Positions 42,922 through 51,920 of a stretch of DNA of 64,000 bases are shown piece after piece (position 1 is the first letter of the stretch; every line of letters begins with the position of its first letter). The translations under genes were made by a program, and so were the position numbers. The stretch spans positions 1 through 64,000 of the forward strand of contig SVIN01000010.1 in NCBI GenBank assembly GCA_015069495.1. The letters run 5' to 3'. Source of the DNA: Clostridiales bacterium. Lineage in GTDB: Bacteria > Bacillota > Clostridia > Christensenellales > Borkfalkiaceae. The notes under the pieces were generated by a model. That model searched no databases and was not told where the DNA came from. It saw nothing but the letters and a program-made list of their open reading frames with translations.

Positions 42922-43515
42922 ATGAAGTTAAGTCAATTATCCGAGAAAAATATCTACGCCAACAAAACATTGAAAGGGGTGTGCCGTGGAGTCGCCATCT
43001 CCTTAAAATCCCACGCTGTCCGTTATCTGTTATGCGCAAGCACCCCTACGCAATCCGTCAGCGATTATGCGGTAGGAATTGGCGCGGTTGCGGAAATCCA
43101 AGATACCATCACTCTTTCCCGCTTACGCCCCGCCTGCCCCAAAGGTTGCGCAAAAATCGCCATCGGCTTACCCGTTTATTCGTTTGAAGGGGGATACCTT
43201 GGCACAGTGACCGATTTGGATATCCGTGATTTTGTCGCAACAAAACTCTACACCGACCGCGGTGAAAGTTTCCCAATCCTCTCCGTATTCGCTTGTTCCG
43301 ATGCGGTTATTTTACGCAAAGAACAACCTTTTCCGCTCGGTCAACGCATACCTACCCCCCTTCTTCCCACTCTAACCCAAAAAAACGACGGGGTTGTTAC
43401 CAAGCCGATTTTACGCACTGCGATATCCAAAGGCGTACTCATTCGCCTAACGCTTTCCCTTCCGCCATTCCAATTAGAATGTAAATCTCCCCGCTCAAAC
43501 GGCATATTTCGCTGA
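42922..43515 (+). CDS. PRC-barrel-like protein
   Basis: A 197-residue soluble protein. Residues 1-60 (LSQLSEKNIYANKTLKGVCRGVAISLKSHAVRYLLC) and 98-150 (GLPVYSFEGGYLGTVTDLDI..FPILSVFACSDAVILR) each resemble a PRC-barrel half, the fold of YlmC/YmxH-type proteins in Bacillota. The remaining C-terminal part has no recognised motif. The ATG at 42922 has AAGGAG upstream; longer in-frame starts would run through the tRNA. Its last 21 bases overlap the end of the convergent membrane-protein gene. A polar-motif variant lies at about 43341. Confidence 0.65.
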   Translation: MKLSQLSEKNIYANKTLKGVCRGVAISLKSHAVRYLLCASTPTQSVSDYAVGIGAVAEIQDTITLSRLRPACPKGCAKIAIGLPVYSFEGGYLGTVTDLDIRDFVATKLYTDRGESFPILSVFACSDAVILRKEQPFPLGQRIPTPLLPTLTQKNDGVVTKPILRTAISKGVLIRLTLSLPPFQLECKSPRSNGIFR

Positions 43516-44106
43516 CAGTTTCAACAAAAACGCACACGTATCGTTAAGCGCGCAAATCTCACGCGCCGTCCAATTTTCCTTACCTTTATACAAGGTCAAC
43601 ATCCGCCCGATTTCCTCGGTTTGCAAGCGTTCGCCAACCGTCAAAGGGGCGGATTGTACTTTCACAAGCAACTCCCGCGCGTGCCCCAAACGTATCGTCC
43701 GCTGTCCGCAAGACTCATCCGCACAAGGCGATTGCAATGCCGTATTCAATCGATCGCGCACGTAAGTGTTTTCCCTTTGCGGTAAAGTATACCGCGCGCG
43801 GTTTGCGAGTTCCGCCCGCCGTTTTTTACGTTCCAACCGCAGACGGCACAAGGTAAATACACAAAAAAAGAAAAGATACGCAACCCCGCTAAAAACCGCA
43901 AAGACTGCCACCGCCAAACACGCTGTTTCCAAGCCCGATTCACTATGCAATACCCCGCCAAACAGCACCCCGCCAAGTGCCGCTGAAAGCGCGGCGTATA
44001 CACTTGCCGAGCGCATAACAAACGCCAATATAGCCGAGAAAATCAACGCTCCGCAAACCAACGCAAGCAAGGTGGAACTCGTCCCCATTTCATTTATCCA
44101 TGTCAT
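43495..44106 (-). CDS. Small membrane protein of unknown function
   Basis: A 203-residue protein with three to four membrane spans in residues 10-95 (LLALVCGALIFSAILAFVM; YAALSAALGGVLFGGVL; LAVAVFAVFSGVAYLFFFCVFTL). A basic cytosolic region (RLRLERKKRRAELANRARY) and a helical tail follow. No domain is recognised. GGAGG precedes the ATG at 44106, ten codons inside the longest frame. It lies 84 bases downstream of addA and ends tail-to-tail over the PRC-barrel-like gene. Confidence 0.6.
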   Translation of the reverse strand: MTWINEMGTSSTLLALVCGALIFSAILAFVMRSASVYAALSAALGGVLFGGVLHSESGLETACLAVAVFAVFSGVAYLFFFCVFTLCRLRLERKKRRAELANRARYTLPQRENTYVRDRLNTALQSPCADESCGQRTIRLGHARELLVKVQSAPLTVGERLQTEEIGRMLTLYKGKENWTAREICALNDTCAFLLKLSAKYAV

Positions 44107-44190
44107 AAAAAATCCTCCGAAAGGGATATGCCCCAATCGAAGGATTTCTTTTTCACTATTTATAATTTTTTTTATCCTATCTTGTCGAAA

Positions 44191-47100
44191 TCAATCCAAG
44201 TTTACTTGAAAACCTTGGCAAATATTGACAATCGAACAGCGAATGCGACTTTCGTCCGTACGCAAAATTTTCGCAACCGCCTTACGATAAAGGTAAAGCT
44301 GCGTTTGGTAACGTTCCGTCAAATACTCTGCACTGCCCTTTGAATATTTATAATCGATAATCTGCACGTCACCGTCCTCACCAACAGCCAAAAGGTCGAT
44401 GGCGCCTTGGAAAATAATTTGTTCACCCTCAATCCCCGCAAGCCCAACGTAGGTCTCGTCCGCAGGCAGATTCACCAAGAATTTCTGTTCCTTGTAAAGC
44501 CGTTTTCCGCGCAAATCACGGAAAACCGAATTGGACAAAATTTCCGTCAGTTTCTCCACAGAAAGCAAGTTCAACCCGACCATGCCCCCCTCGTTTTGCT
44601 TTTCCAGCCACGCGGAAACCACGTCTGCAATGCGAGTTTTTTCAAGACAATCCCCCTGCTCGTCATACAAAAGCGAAAAGTCAAAGCGCTCCAAAAAGGC
44701 ATGATACGCAACGCCGATTTCCCTGCCTGTATTCGCTTTTTTATCAAACGAACCGCCATCATACCAAGGTGTTTCCGTTTCTTCCGCGGACATTAAATCG
44801 GTTGCAGAACTCTTTACGGGTAAATTTTCACATCCCGTGTGCGGGTATTGCCAAAGGAAGGCTTCCATAATTTCCCGCGCCAAAGTTTCGTCAGGTCGGA
44901 AGACAAGAGGAGTGCGTTCTTGCTTCGGCACGTCGAAGATGGTATCTTCCACCACGTATTGTTTCCACACGGAAAAGTCGGTAAATTCCGCAAAGGATCG
45001 TGCATATTTCACGTCCGCCATCACCGTCGATTTTTCGAATATCATGTGCAAGCCATACTTCGCGCGGGTCAACGCAACGTAATACAAATTCAAATCATCG
45101 GCAATCGAACTCTCCGCTTCCGCAATCTCGTGCAGACGGCGAAGAACCGTACCCCGCTTGACCATATTCACCGAATCAAACGCGCGGGGCGCAAGCCCGT
45201 AGCGTTCTTCCACAAAAACCTCATCCGCATCCATTTTACGGAAGGGCGTGCTGAGGTTGTCCAAAATAACGATGGGATATTCTAACCCCTTCGACGAGTG
45301 CATGGTCAGCACTTTCACCGAATCTTCCCCGCCATTTTCGCTGTATTCAATTTTATAATCCAAATCCCGCAAGCGGTCCAAAAATTCGTGTACGCAAAGC
45401 GGGTCTGGATTGGACGCTTCCTCGATGAATCGATGCATACGGCGCAACGCTGCAACGCCGTTCACACGAGCCAACAAAGTCGCCTCCATGCGGGTTTCGG
45501 TGATAATCCTCGTCAGCAATTCCCCCGCATCCAACACGCGTGAAAGGGTGCGCACTTGTTCAAAATAGGCAAAGAACTTTGCCAACTTTACCGCCAAAGC
45601 ATCCTGCATTTCGTTTGCATAGCGACGGCACGCCGCGCGGAAGAATGTTTCCTCGCGATACGCCAATCGAATCGCGGTCAAGTCATCCGCTGTCAAGCCC
45701 CCCACGGGCGATAACAACACACTGCAAAGAGGGATATCCTGTGCCTCGTTGTCGATCAAAGAGAGCAAATCCATCAGCATTTTCACCTCGGAAAAATCGC
45801 AAACGTTGATTGCCGCCGCCGCGGTAACGGGCACCCCTTCCGCAGAGAGCGACTCGACCGTGCGCGCGATTTGTCCTTGCTTTTTGCGTGACAAAACGGC
45901 AATATCCGAATAACGCACTTCGCGATATTCCCCCTTATCGGGATCGTAAAATTGACTGCGCCGTTCTTCCTCAATAATCGAACGAATGAGCTTAGCAATC
46001 GTACTTTCTTCCTGCATTTCGCGGTTCGCTTGCTGTTTTACCGAGTAAATTCCACGCTCCAAAACAGGCTCTTTTTCCTCTTTCCCAAGGAAGTGCACGC
46101 ACACCTTACCGCTGTTCAACGCATACCTGCCCCCCTTCTCCATGCGAGAATCACGCGCATAGTCCACTGAACACACCTGCGGAGTCATGGCAAGAGAGAA
46201 TTGCAAATTGACCGCATCCAACACCTGATCCGAGCTTCGGAAATTGCGTGTCATGAATAAATTCGACCCGCCGTTTTTCTCAAACTCGTTTTGTTTTTCC
46301 ACGAAGAATCGGGACTTACTGCCGCGGAAACCATAGATAGCCTGCTTGACGTCCCCGACAAGGAAAAGATTTTCGCCGCTCAAACGGCTAATCAACGCTT
46401 CTTGCACGGGGTTTACGTCTTGATATTCGTCTACGAACACGTAGCGGTACTTTTCCTGCATCTCTTTCGCTACGTCCTCGTTTCCCAATAAACCCAACGC
46501 CTTGTGTTCCAAATCGTTGTAATCAACCACACAGCGTTCAGCCTTTAAACGTTCGTATTTTTCATCAAACCGAAGTAAGTATTCCGCCAAAATACCCGCA
46601 GTTTTCCCCGATTGTAAAAAGTTTTCCAGTTCCTCTTTTCTCGACAGCGTTTTACCAAGTTCATCCTCGACGATTTTGGTGATACGATCCTTCAAGAAAC
46701 CCAATCGTTCGCGGTGAAGCAACGTTTCCTCACTGTCATTTTTCGATTTACGATTGATGGAGAATTTGGGTTTCACCACCGCGCACGACGCGAAATAATC
46801 CTCAGCATAAATCAAATCATCCAACAGGGATAATAACTCGTTACACAGCGCAAACGCCGCATTTTTTTCATCAAACATAAAATACGCGCGTTCGTTTTCC
46901 ACCAAATCGTAATAATATCTGCACTTTTCATCCAGCTTTTTTTTCAAATCCGCGCAGATGGCATTGAAAGTCTCTTCGGTATACGCTTTCGTGTTTTCCA
47001 AATACGCGCGGTAATCGGCGCGGTTGCGCAGTTCTTCGTATACCTTGGTGAAAATTTCCCGCAAACCGCGGTCGCTTTTTTTACGCCAATACAAGGACAA

Positions 47101-47577
47101 AAGGTAGGCAAAATTCTCCTCTTTCTGCTCATACCCCTCTTCTAACAGCTCATCCAAAGCCGCGTTTTTCAACGCGGTACCTTCCGCATCGTCACCGCCA
47201 ATCACGCGAAACGCACTGTCCACGCCCGCAAGGTAAAAATGGGAGCGGAGCAACTTTGCGCAAAAGGAGTGAATGGTGGAAATATCTGCGCCGGGCACTT
47301 CGGACAGTTGCTTTTTCATGCGTTCCCGACGCGCGCTGTCTGTGCTGTCACGGTTGATTTCCTCAATCAATTCCTTACACAGCTTTTCCTTCATTTGCGC
47401 CGCCGCTTTCTTGGTAAAAGTCACCGCGAGGATTTCTCCAACGCCTGCGCCATCCTTGATTAAGCGGATAATTTTTTCAATCATGACCGTGGTTTTCCCA
47501 CTGCCTGCGGAAGCGGAAACAATGGTCTTGCCTTGCGCTTCAATCGCGCGCATTTGTTCCTGCGTAAAATTCGCCAT
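44191..47577 (-). CDS. addA: Helicase-nuclease subunit AddA
   Basis: The helicase and nuclease subunit of the AddAB double-strand-break repair enzyme. The 1128-residue protein has UvrD-type motifs: Walker A SASAGSGKTT (21-30), VDEYQDVNPVQEAL (motif II), GDVKQAIYGFRGS (motif III), VLTMHSSKGLEYPIV (motif V) and YVALTRAKYGLHMIF (motif VI). The C-terminal nuclease has AIDLLAVGEDGDVQIIDYKYSKG. It starts three bases after addB. The polar motif at 46115-46137 encodes GGRYALN in a variable region. Confidence 0.96.
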   Translation of the reverse strand: MANFTQEQMRAIEAQGKTIVSASAGSGKTTVMIEKIIRLIKDGAGVGEILAVTFTKKAAAQMKEKLCKELIEEINRDSTDSARRERMKKQLSEVPGADISTIHSFCAKLLRSHFYLAGVDSAFRVIGGDDAEGTALKNAALDELLEEGYEQKEENFAYLLSLYWRKKSDRGLREIFTKVYEELRNRADYRAYLENTKAYTEETFNAICADLKKKLDEKCRYYYDLVENERAYFMFDEKNAAFALCNELLSLLDDLIYAEDYFASCAVVKPKFSINRKSKNDSEETLLHRERLGFLKDRITKIVEDELGKTLSRKEELENFLQSGKTAGILAEYLLRFDEKYERLKAERCVVDYNDLEHKALGLLGNEDVAKEMQEKYRYVFVDEYQDVNPVQEALISRLSGENLFLVGDVKQAIYGFRGSKSRFFVEKQNEFEKNGGSNLFMTRNFRSSDQVLDAVNLQFSLAMTPQVCSVDYARDSRMEKGGRYALNSGKVCVHFLGKEEKEPVLERGIYSVKQQANREMQEESTIAKLIRSIIEEERRSQFYDPDKGEYREVRYSDIAVLSRKKQGQIARTVESLSAEGVPVTAAAAINVCDFSEVKMLMDLLSLIDNEAQDIPLCSVLLSPVGGLTADDLTAIRLAYREETFFRAACRRYANEMQDALAVKLAKFFAYFEQVRTLSRVLDAGELLTRIITETRMEATLLARVNGVAALRRMHRFIEEASNPDPLCVHEFLDRLRDLDYKIEYSENGGEDSVKVLTMHSSKGLEYPIVILDNLSTPFRKMDADEVFVEERYGLAPRAFDSVNMVKRGTVLRRLHEIAEAESSIADDLNLYYVALTRAKYGLHMIFEKSTVMADVKYARSFAEFTDFSVWKQYVVEDTIFDVPKQERTPLVFRPDETLAREIMEAFLWQYPHTGCENLPVKSSATDLMSAEETETPWYDGGSFDKKANTGREIGVAYHAFLERFDFSLLYDEQGDCLEKTRIADVVSAWLEKQNEGGMVGLNLLSVEKLTEILSNSVFRDLRGKRLYKEQKFLVNLPADETYVGLAGIEGEQIIFQGAIDLLAVGEDGDVQIIDYKYSKGSAEYLTERYQTQLYLYRKAVAKILRTDESRIRCSIVNICQGFQVNLD

Positions 47578-47580
47578 ACC

Positions 47581-50500
47581 TTATTCCCCCTCCCTAAATC
47601 TTTTCGCAATCTTCGCAATCGCAGTCGAATCGATGGACGGTTCCTTTCTTGCCGTCGCGCAATCCTTATTAAAACCGCACATACCGCCGTATTTGCAATA
47701 TTTACACGCATCCCCATATGGCGATGGTGCAATATACCCTTCCTTCAATTCCTTACAACCCTGCCTTGCCACGTATACCGAATAATCAAGGAAATCACGG
47801 AAGGTTTCCTCGTCCATAACCCGCTTGGCTTGCGTACCGTTGACAAGCGCGGCGGGGAAGTATTCACTCTTGACTTTTTCACCCGCTTTCGCCAGGTCTT
47901 TATCCCCCGAGCGCAAGGCTTCCTCACTGCCGTTCAAGAACCCGCGCATGCGGAAACGCCCTTCGTCATCCGTAGCGTATTGCACGGACGCGGGGAAGTA
48001 AAACACCCCCGCAGGCACACGTTCGCCTTTCAGTTCGGACATGTAAAGCTGTAACTGAATTTTCTGTCCTGTATAATAGGACAAGAAGGAATCGTCAATC
48101 GACCCCGTTTTATAATCGACGATACGCACGTATTTTTCCGTACCGTCCATACGGTCGACTTTCCCATGGAAAAATTCCGCATTCACCGAAGTTTCCGTCT
48201 TTTCCACTGCAAAGTCGGAATTTTTAATCTGCCGATATGCAGCCGCCGCAACGTCCACCCCTTCTTCCAACAATTTCTCGGTGAAAATTTCCCCCGCCGC
48301 GCGGTCTTGCTGCATGGCGTAAACGGACGTTTGCAACAGCTTCGCGCCCTCTTCCTTTGCATATATGCGCAATTCTTCTTCCGTATGGATTTCCGCCGCC
48401 TTTTGCGCGGTCAACTGTAACAGCTCGTGGATAAAGTTCCCCGTATCCACCGCCAAAACGGTCGCTTCTTCGCGTTCCTTCAGCCTTAAACCGCGTTCTG
48501 CAAAATTCCGAAACGGGCACGCAAAGTAATTTTCCAAACCCGTGGGGGATACTTTACCATTGCGGAAAAACAGCTCTTCCCCGCGTTCAACGCATACCTG
48601 CCCCCCATGTACAGCCAAATAATCATCCTTTTCCGTTACGCTAAGCTTATCCAAAGCGGTAAACAAAGACGAGTATTGCAAACGGGTATCTTCACGCTTG
48701 CTTTCATATTCTGTCTTTTCAATCAATAACTGTCGAATGGCAGGCGCAAGCGCACTGCAACGGTAAGCAAAATCCGCCTCTCCCATCTTTTTTAAACGGG
48801 GCAGTTTACCCCCTTTATAATCACAGAACAATCGATCCACATAGCGAAATACGTCACTGAGCGCAGGCTCACTGCCATCCGCAGCCAAAGGGTAGCTGAT
48901 ATGCAAGTCTTCGCTAAACGCGCAAAGATTCAAACAAACGCTTTCCCGCGCGCGGAGATTGACCTCGGCAACAGTGGGTTCCATCATCGCTTTCACCTCG
49001 GCAAGACGTGCAATTTCTTTATCCGATACAATCGCGGTATCCGCAGAAGCGCGAGGCACGGCGTCCGTCATCCCCATCGCAAACAATACCTTGGATTGTT
49101 CGATACGGCTGTCGGTGATATCCCCGACAAACACAGCGTCCGTCTTTACGGGAATCAAGGAAATTTCCGTTGCATCCAAGCCGTCTTGTAAAATGGCTTC
49201 AAATTCCGCCACCGACATTTCCTTATTACCCGTAAGCATTTCCGCCTCGGCAAGCACCCTTTCCAACGTAGAGTAAATCTGCGCGAGATATCCTTTCTGC
49301 GCCACGTCGTCAATGCTGTTTTCCAAATTTTTCAAAGCGTTTTCCACGTCAAAATCCACAAGGATTTTTCGCACCGCCGTACAATAACCTCGACCATGCC
49401 CCCTTGCTTTGATACCGTCAGTTGCCAAAAGCAAACGTGCGCGCGCGTTTTCTAACATCTCTTTATTATACACCGAAACCGCTTCACCCTCTTTTATGGG
49501 GCGTTTTGCTCCGCCTCGGTAGTTGGCAAATTTTAACAAATAATTACGGTATTCGTCACTGTCTCCAAATAAGAAATTTTGAGTCAGCGATTGTACGGAC
49601 GAGGGAGAAAAACGCTCTTTCACCACACGGAAACAATCGAGCAAAAACCGACTGACGGGGTGGCGTTTTAAGGATTTTTTCTCGTCGATGAAATAGGGAA
49701 TTCCATATTCCCCAAACGCCTTTTTTAATGGTAAGGAGTATGCCGCGACGTCGGAAATTAACACGGAAAAATCTCGGAAACGCATCCCCTCGTTTTCCGC
49801 CATTGCTCGGCGGATTTTCGCCGCGACGTATTCCGTTTCCGCCGTCTTATCCTCGGCTTCAAATAAATGAATTTTATCCGTTTGCACGCGGACGTTGGCT
49901 TTGATGGGGTTGAATAACCCTTTACGCAAAACCTCGGCTTCCCCCTTCAACGGCGTACCGATAGCGCGGATTTGCAATTTACCAAACTCGCGGCATACGC
50001 TTGCAAAACCTTCCGCCGCGCGGTTTGCGTACATTTCTTCCTCGCCGCTGCAAAAAATCCCGATGACGTTGTCCGTAGTTTCCAGCACCGCCCGAATGGT
50101 TTCACGCGCTTGCGCTGTAAACGAAGTATACCCCAAGAAAAACACGTTCACCCCGCGCAAAATCTGCTCCTTGCGAATTTTACCAGGTAACAAAGAAAGA
50201 TATTGACTCTCATCCACGAACCCCGATTCCCGCAAAAACTGTGTATAGCGGTCGTAAATCAACGCAAGATCGGACACCTTCTTTTTTAACATATCATCGG
50301 GAAGCAAACCCACGCTTTCCTGCAAGACTTCGGGGGTGATTTCCGAGGCGGATAACTGCGCCAAAGTTTCATAAATACTGCGCGCGTTGTTACCAATCCC
50401 CGTCACGGAAGTAAAACATTGCAACGCGCCCGCGCGTTGTAAATCGGTCATCACTTCCCCCACCGCCATAACCGAACCTTGCTTGGTCAGCATTTTTTCT

Positions 50501-50706
50501 TCCGATTTTAAAAAGCGAGCAAAGGTGGACACGTGCGAACGGAACGTCCCGCCCAATCGCGCAAGCAAAGCGCGTTCAGCAATCAACGTTAACCTATCCT
50601 CACAAAAAATGAGATTGGTCGCGCCGCGCTGTTCATACGCCGCCGCGTATTCCGCCATACTTTCCATGCATTGTGATAACGTATTGGCCTTCAAAATCGC
50701 ATTCAT
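47581..50706 (-). CDS. addB: Helicase-nuclease subunit AddB
   Basis: The partner of AddA. The 1041-residue protein has a helicase-like N-terminal two thirds and a C-terminal nuclease: FIHELLQLTAQ, DRMDGTEKYVRIVDYKTGSIDD, and Fe-S ligands in YFACPFRNF plus Cys1001, Cys1004 and Cys1010 (CKYCKYGGMC). The N-terminal Walker A found in Bacillus AddB (GRSGSGKT) is absent; the protein begins with an ordinary helix instead. The polar motif occurs at 48586-48606. A weak promoter with TATAAT at the complement of 50735-50740 precedes it. Confidence 0.93.
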   Translation of the reverse strand: MNAILKANTLSQCMESMAEYAAAYEQRGATNLIFCEDRLTLIAERALLARLGGTFRSHVSTFARFLKSEEKMLTKQGSVMAVGEVMTDLQRAGALQCFTSVTGIGNNARSIYETLAQLSASEITPEVLQESVGLLPDDMLKKKVSDLALIYDRYTQFLRESGFVDESQYLSLLPGKIRKEQILRGVNVFFLGYTSFTAQARETIRAVLETTDNVIGIFCSGEEEMYANRAAEGFASVCREFGKLQIRAIGTPLKGEAEVLRKGLFNPIKANVRVQTDKIHLFEAEDKTAETEYVAAKIRRAMAENEGMRFRDFSVLISDVAAYSLPLKKAFGEYGIPYFIDEKKSLKRHPVSRFLLDCFRVVKERFSPSSVQSLTQNFLFGDSDEYRNYLLKFANYRGGAKRPIKEGEAVSVYNKEMLENARARLLLATDGIKARGHGRGYCTAVRKILVDFDVENALKNLENSIDDVAQKGYLAQIYSTLERVLAEAEMLTGNKEMSVAEFEAILQDGLDATEISLIPVKTDAVFVGDITDSRIEQSKVLFAMGMTDAVPRASADTAIVSDKEIARLAEVKAMMEPTVAEVNLRARESVCLNLCAFSEDLHISYPLAADGSEPALSDVFRYVDRLFCDYKGGKLPRLKKMGEADFAYRCSALAPAIRQLLIEKTEYESKREDTRLQYSSLFTALDKLSVTEKDDYLAVHGGQVCVERGEELFFRNGKVSPTGLENYFACPFRNFAERGLRLKEREEATVLAVDTGNFIHELLQLTAQKAAEIHTEEELRIYAKEEGAKLLQTSVYAMQQDRAAGEIFTEKLLEEGVDVAAAAYRQIKNSDFAVEKTETSVNAEFFHGKVDRMDGTEKYVRIVDYKTGSIDDSFLSYYTGQKIQLQLYMSELKGERVPAGVFYFPASVQYATDDEGRFRMRGFLNGSEEALRSGDKDLAKAGEKVKSEYFPAALVNGTQAKRVMDEETFRDFLDYSVYVARQGCKELKEGYIAPSPYGDACKYCKYGGMCGFNKDCATARKEPSIDSTAIAKIAKRFREGE

Positions 50707-50804
50707 ACCCTTCGCTCCTTTTGCTCTTTTCTCTATTATAACACATTTGACGGCAAATTTTCAGCTTTTTTTCACAAGAAATTTGCAGAAAAGTGAATTT
50801 TGTT

Positions 50805-50833
50805 TTTACAAATCCAAAATAATATGCTATAAT
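50805..50833 (+). promoter_or_regulatory. Sigma-A promoter for the 324-residue lipoprotein
   Basis: TTTACA at 50805-50810, a 17-bp spacer and TATAAT at 50828-50833. Confidence 0.8.
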
Positions 50834-50889
50834 AATAAGGCATACGTTTTTAAAAGGTTGACTTTTATGCGTATTTAGGAGAATATTTT

Positions 50890-51864
50890 ATGAAGATGAA
50901 AAAACTTGGCATTATTTTGGCTGGACTGATGAGCATTTCCGCATTCGCGGGCTGTACCAACGTCGACCAAAAAGTTATGTTTGAACCCTATTGGAATGAT
51001 AACGTTAGTTCGGGCGCCGTTGCAATCGATGAAACCCTGACCTATAACGTTACGTATGATAATGAAAACGTCTCACAGCTTGTGAATTATACCTTGGATT
51101 ACAGCAACGGTGTTTACACCACGCATTTGGTGGGTGCAGAGAGCGCTGATGGCTTTATTTACACCTACACAACCGAATTGAATATCACGGTGAAGTTTAC
51201 CTTAGGAAACGAATCCAAAGAATTTACCGACACCATGACTTCGGAAGTAAAATTTAAATCCGCAGGCTTACAGCCGATTTCCTCGAAAAAGGAATTTAAG
51301 AGCCATTCCCCCAACAACAGTCAATCCATGAGCCTGGAGGATTGTTACGATTTCTATCATTACACAGTAGAAACGAACTACCTTGATGATTGCGCCAACG
51401 GAACGTCGGTAATAAAAAGTCTCGACCCCGAAAAACTTGGCACCAATGAGTATTCCTTTGAAATCGATCAGGCGAAGTTTACCTATTTGGATAACGAGCA
51501 ATTATTGTTTGCCCTTCGCGGTATAAGACCTACGACTACTTCGGCAAAAGTCAACGTATACAGCCCCTTTGTCAACGCTATTCAAAGGGTTGCCATCAGT
51601 TTTACAGCAGAGGAAACGCGCGAGATGAAATTCTCCCGAAACGGTGCAGAGGCAAAAACAGAAACCTTGACCGTTCGCCCCGCATCCATTGTATTGGACG
51701 AACGCAACCCCGGTGCAACGCAAAAGGTTTTGGTCGCAAAATACTCTGAGGCAGAAAGTGGCAATAAAAACCACAACGTTTTGATGCATTGGGAAACCCC
51801 TCTTTCCTATAATTTAGGCACGTTGAAATATGACTTACAAGATATGACTTATATAAAAAAATAA
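50890..51864 (+). CDS. Lipoprotein of unknown function
   Basis: A 324-residue exported lipoprotein with signal sequence and lipobox AFAGC (Cys22). The mature part is beta-rich, without a recognised domain. Distinctive segments are YTLDYSNGVYTTHLVGAESADGFIYTYTTELNITVKFTLG and LLFALRGIRPTTTSAKVNVYSPF. TTAGGAG lies eight or nine bases before the ATG. It is one of the few plus-strand genes, divergent from addB, with its own promoter and a strong terminator. Confidence 0.75.
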   Translation: MKMKKLGIILAGLMSISAFAGCTNVDQKVMFEPYWNDNVSSGAVAIDETLTYNVTYDNENVSQLVNYTLDYSNGVYTTHLVGAESADGFIYTYTTELNITVKFTLGNESKEFTDTMTSEVKFKSAGLQPISSKKEFKSHSPNNSQSMSLEDCYDFYHYTVETNYLDDCANGTSVIKSLDPEKLGTNEYSFEIDQAKFTYLDNEQLLFALRGIRPTTTSAKVNVYSPFVNAIQRVAISFTAEETREMKFSRNGAEAKTETLTVRPASIVLDERNPGATQKVLVAKYSEAESGNKNHNVLMHWETPLSYNLGTLKYDLQDMTYIKK

Positions 51865-51880
51865 CGATAAATATGGTGAA

Positions 51881-51913
51881 GCGCCCCAAAAGTTTTTTCA
51901 ACTTTTGGGGCGC
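51881..51913. terminator. Strong bidirectional terminator
   Basis: A perfect 14-bp stem: GCGCCCCAAAAGTT pairs with AACTTTTGGGGCGC around a 5-base loop. It serves the plus-strand lipoprotein gene and the convergent serine-hydrolase gene. Confidence 0.9.
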
Positions 51914-51920
51914 TGTTTTA

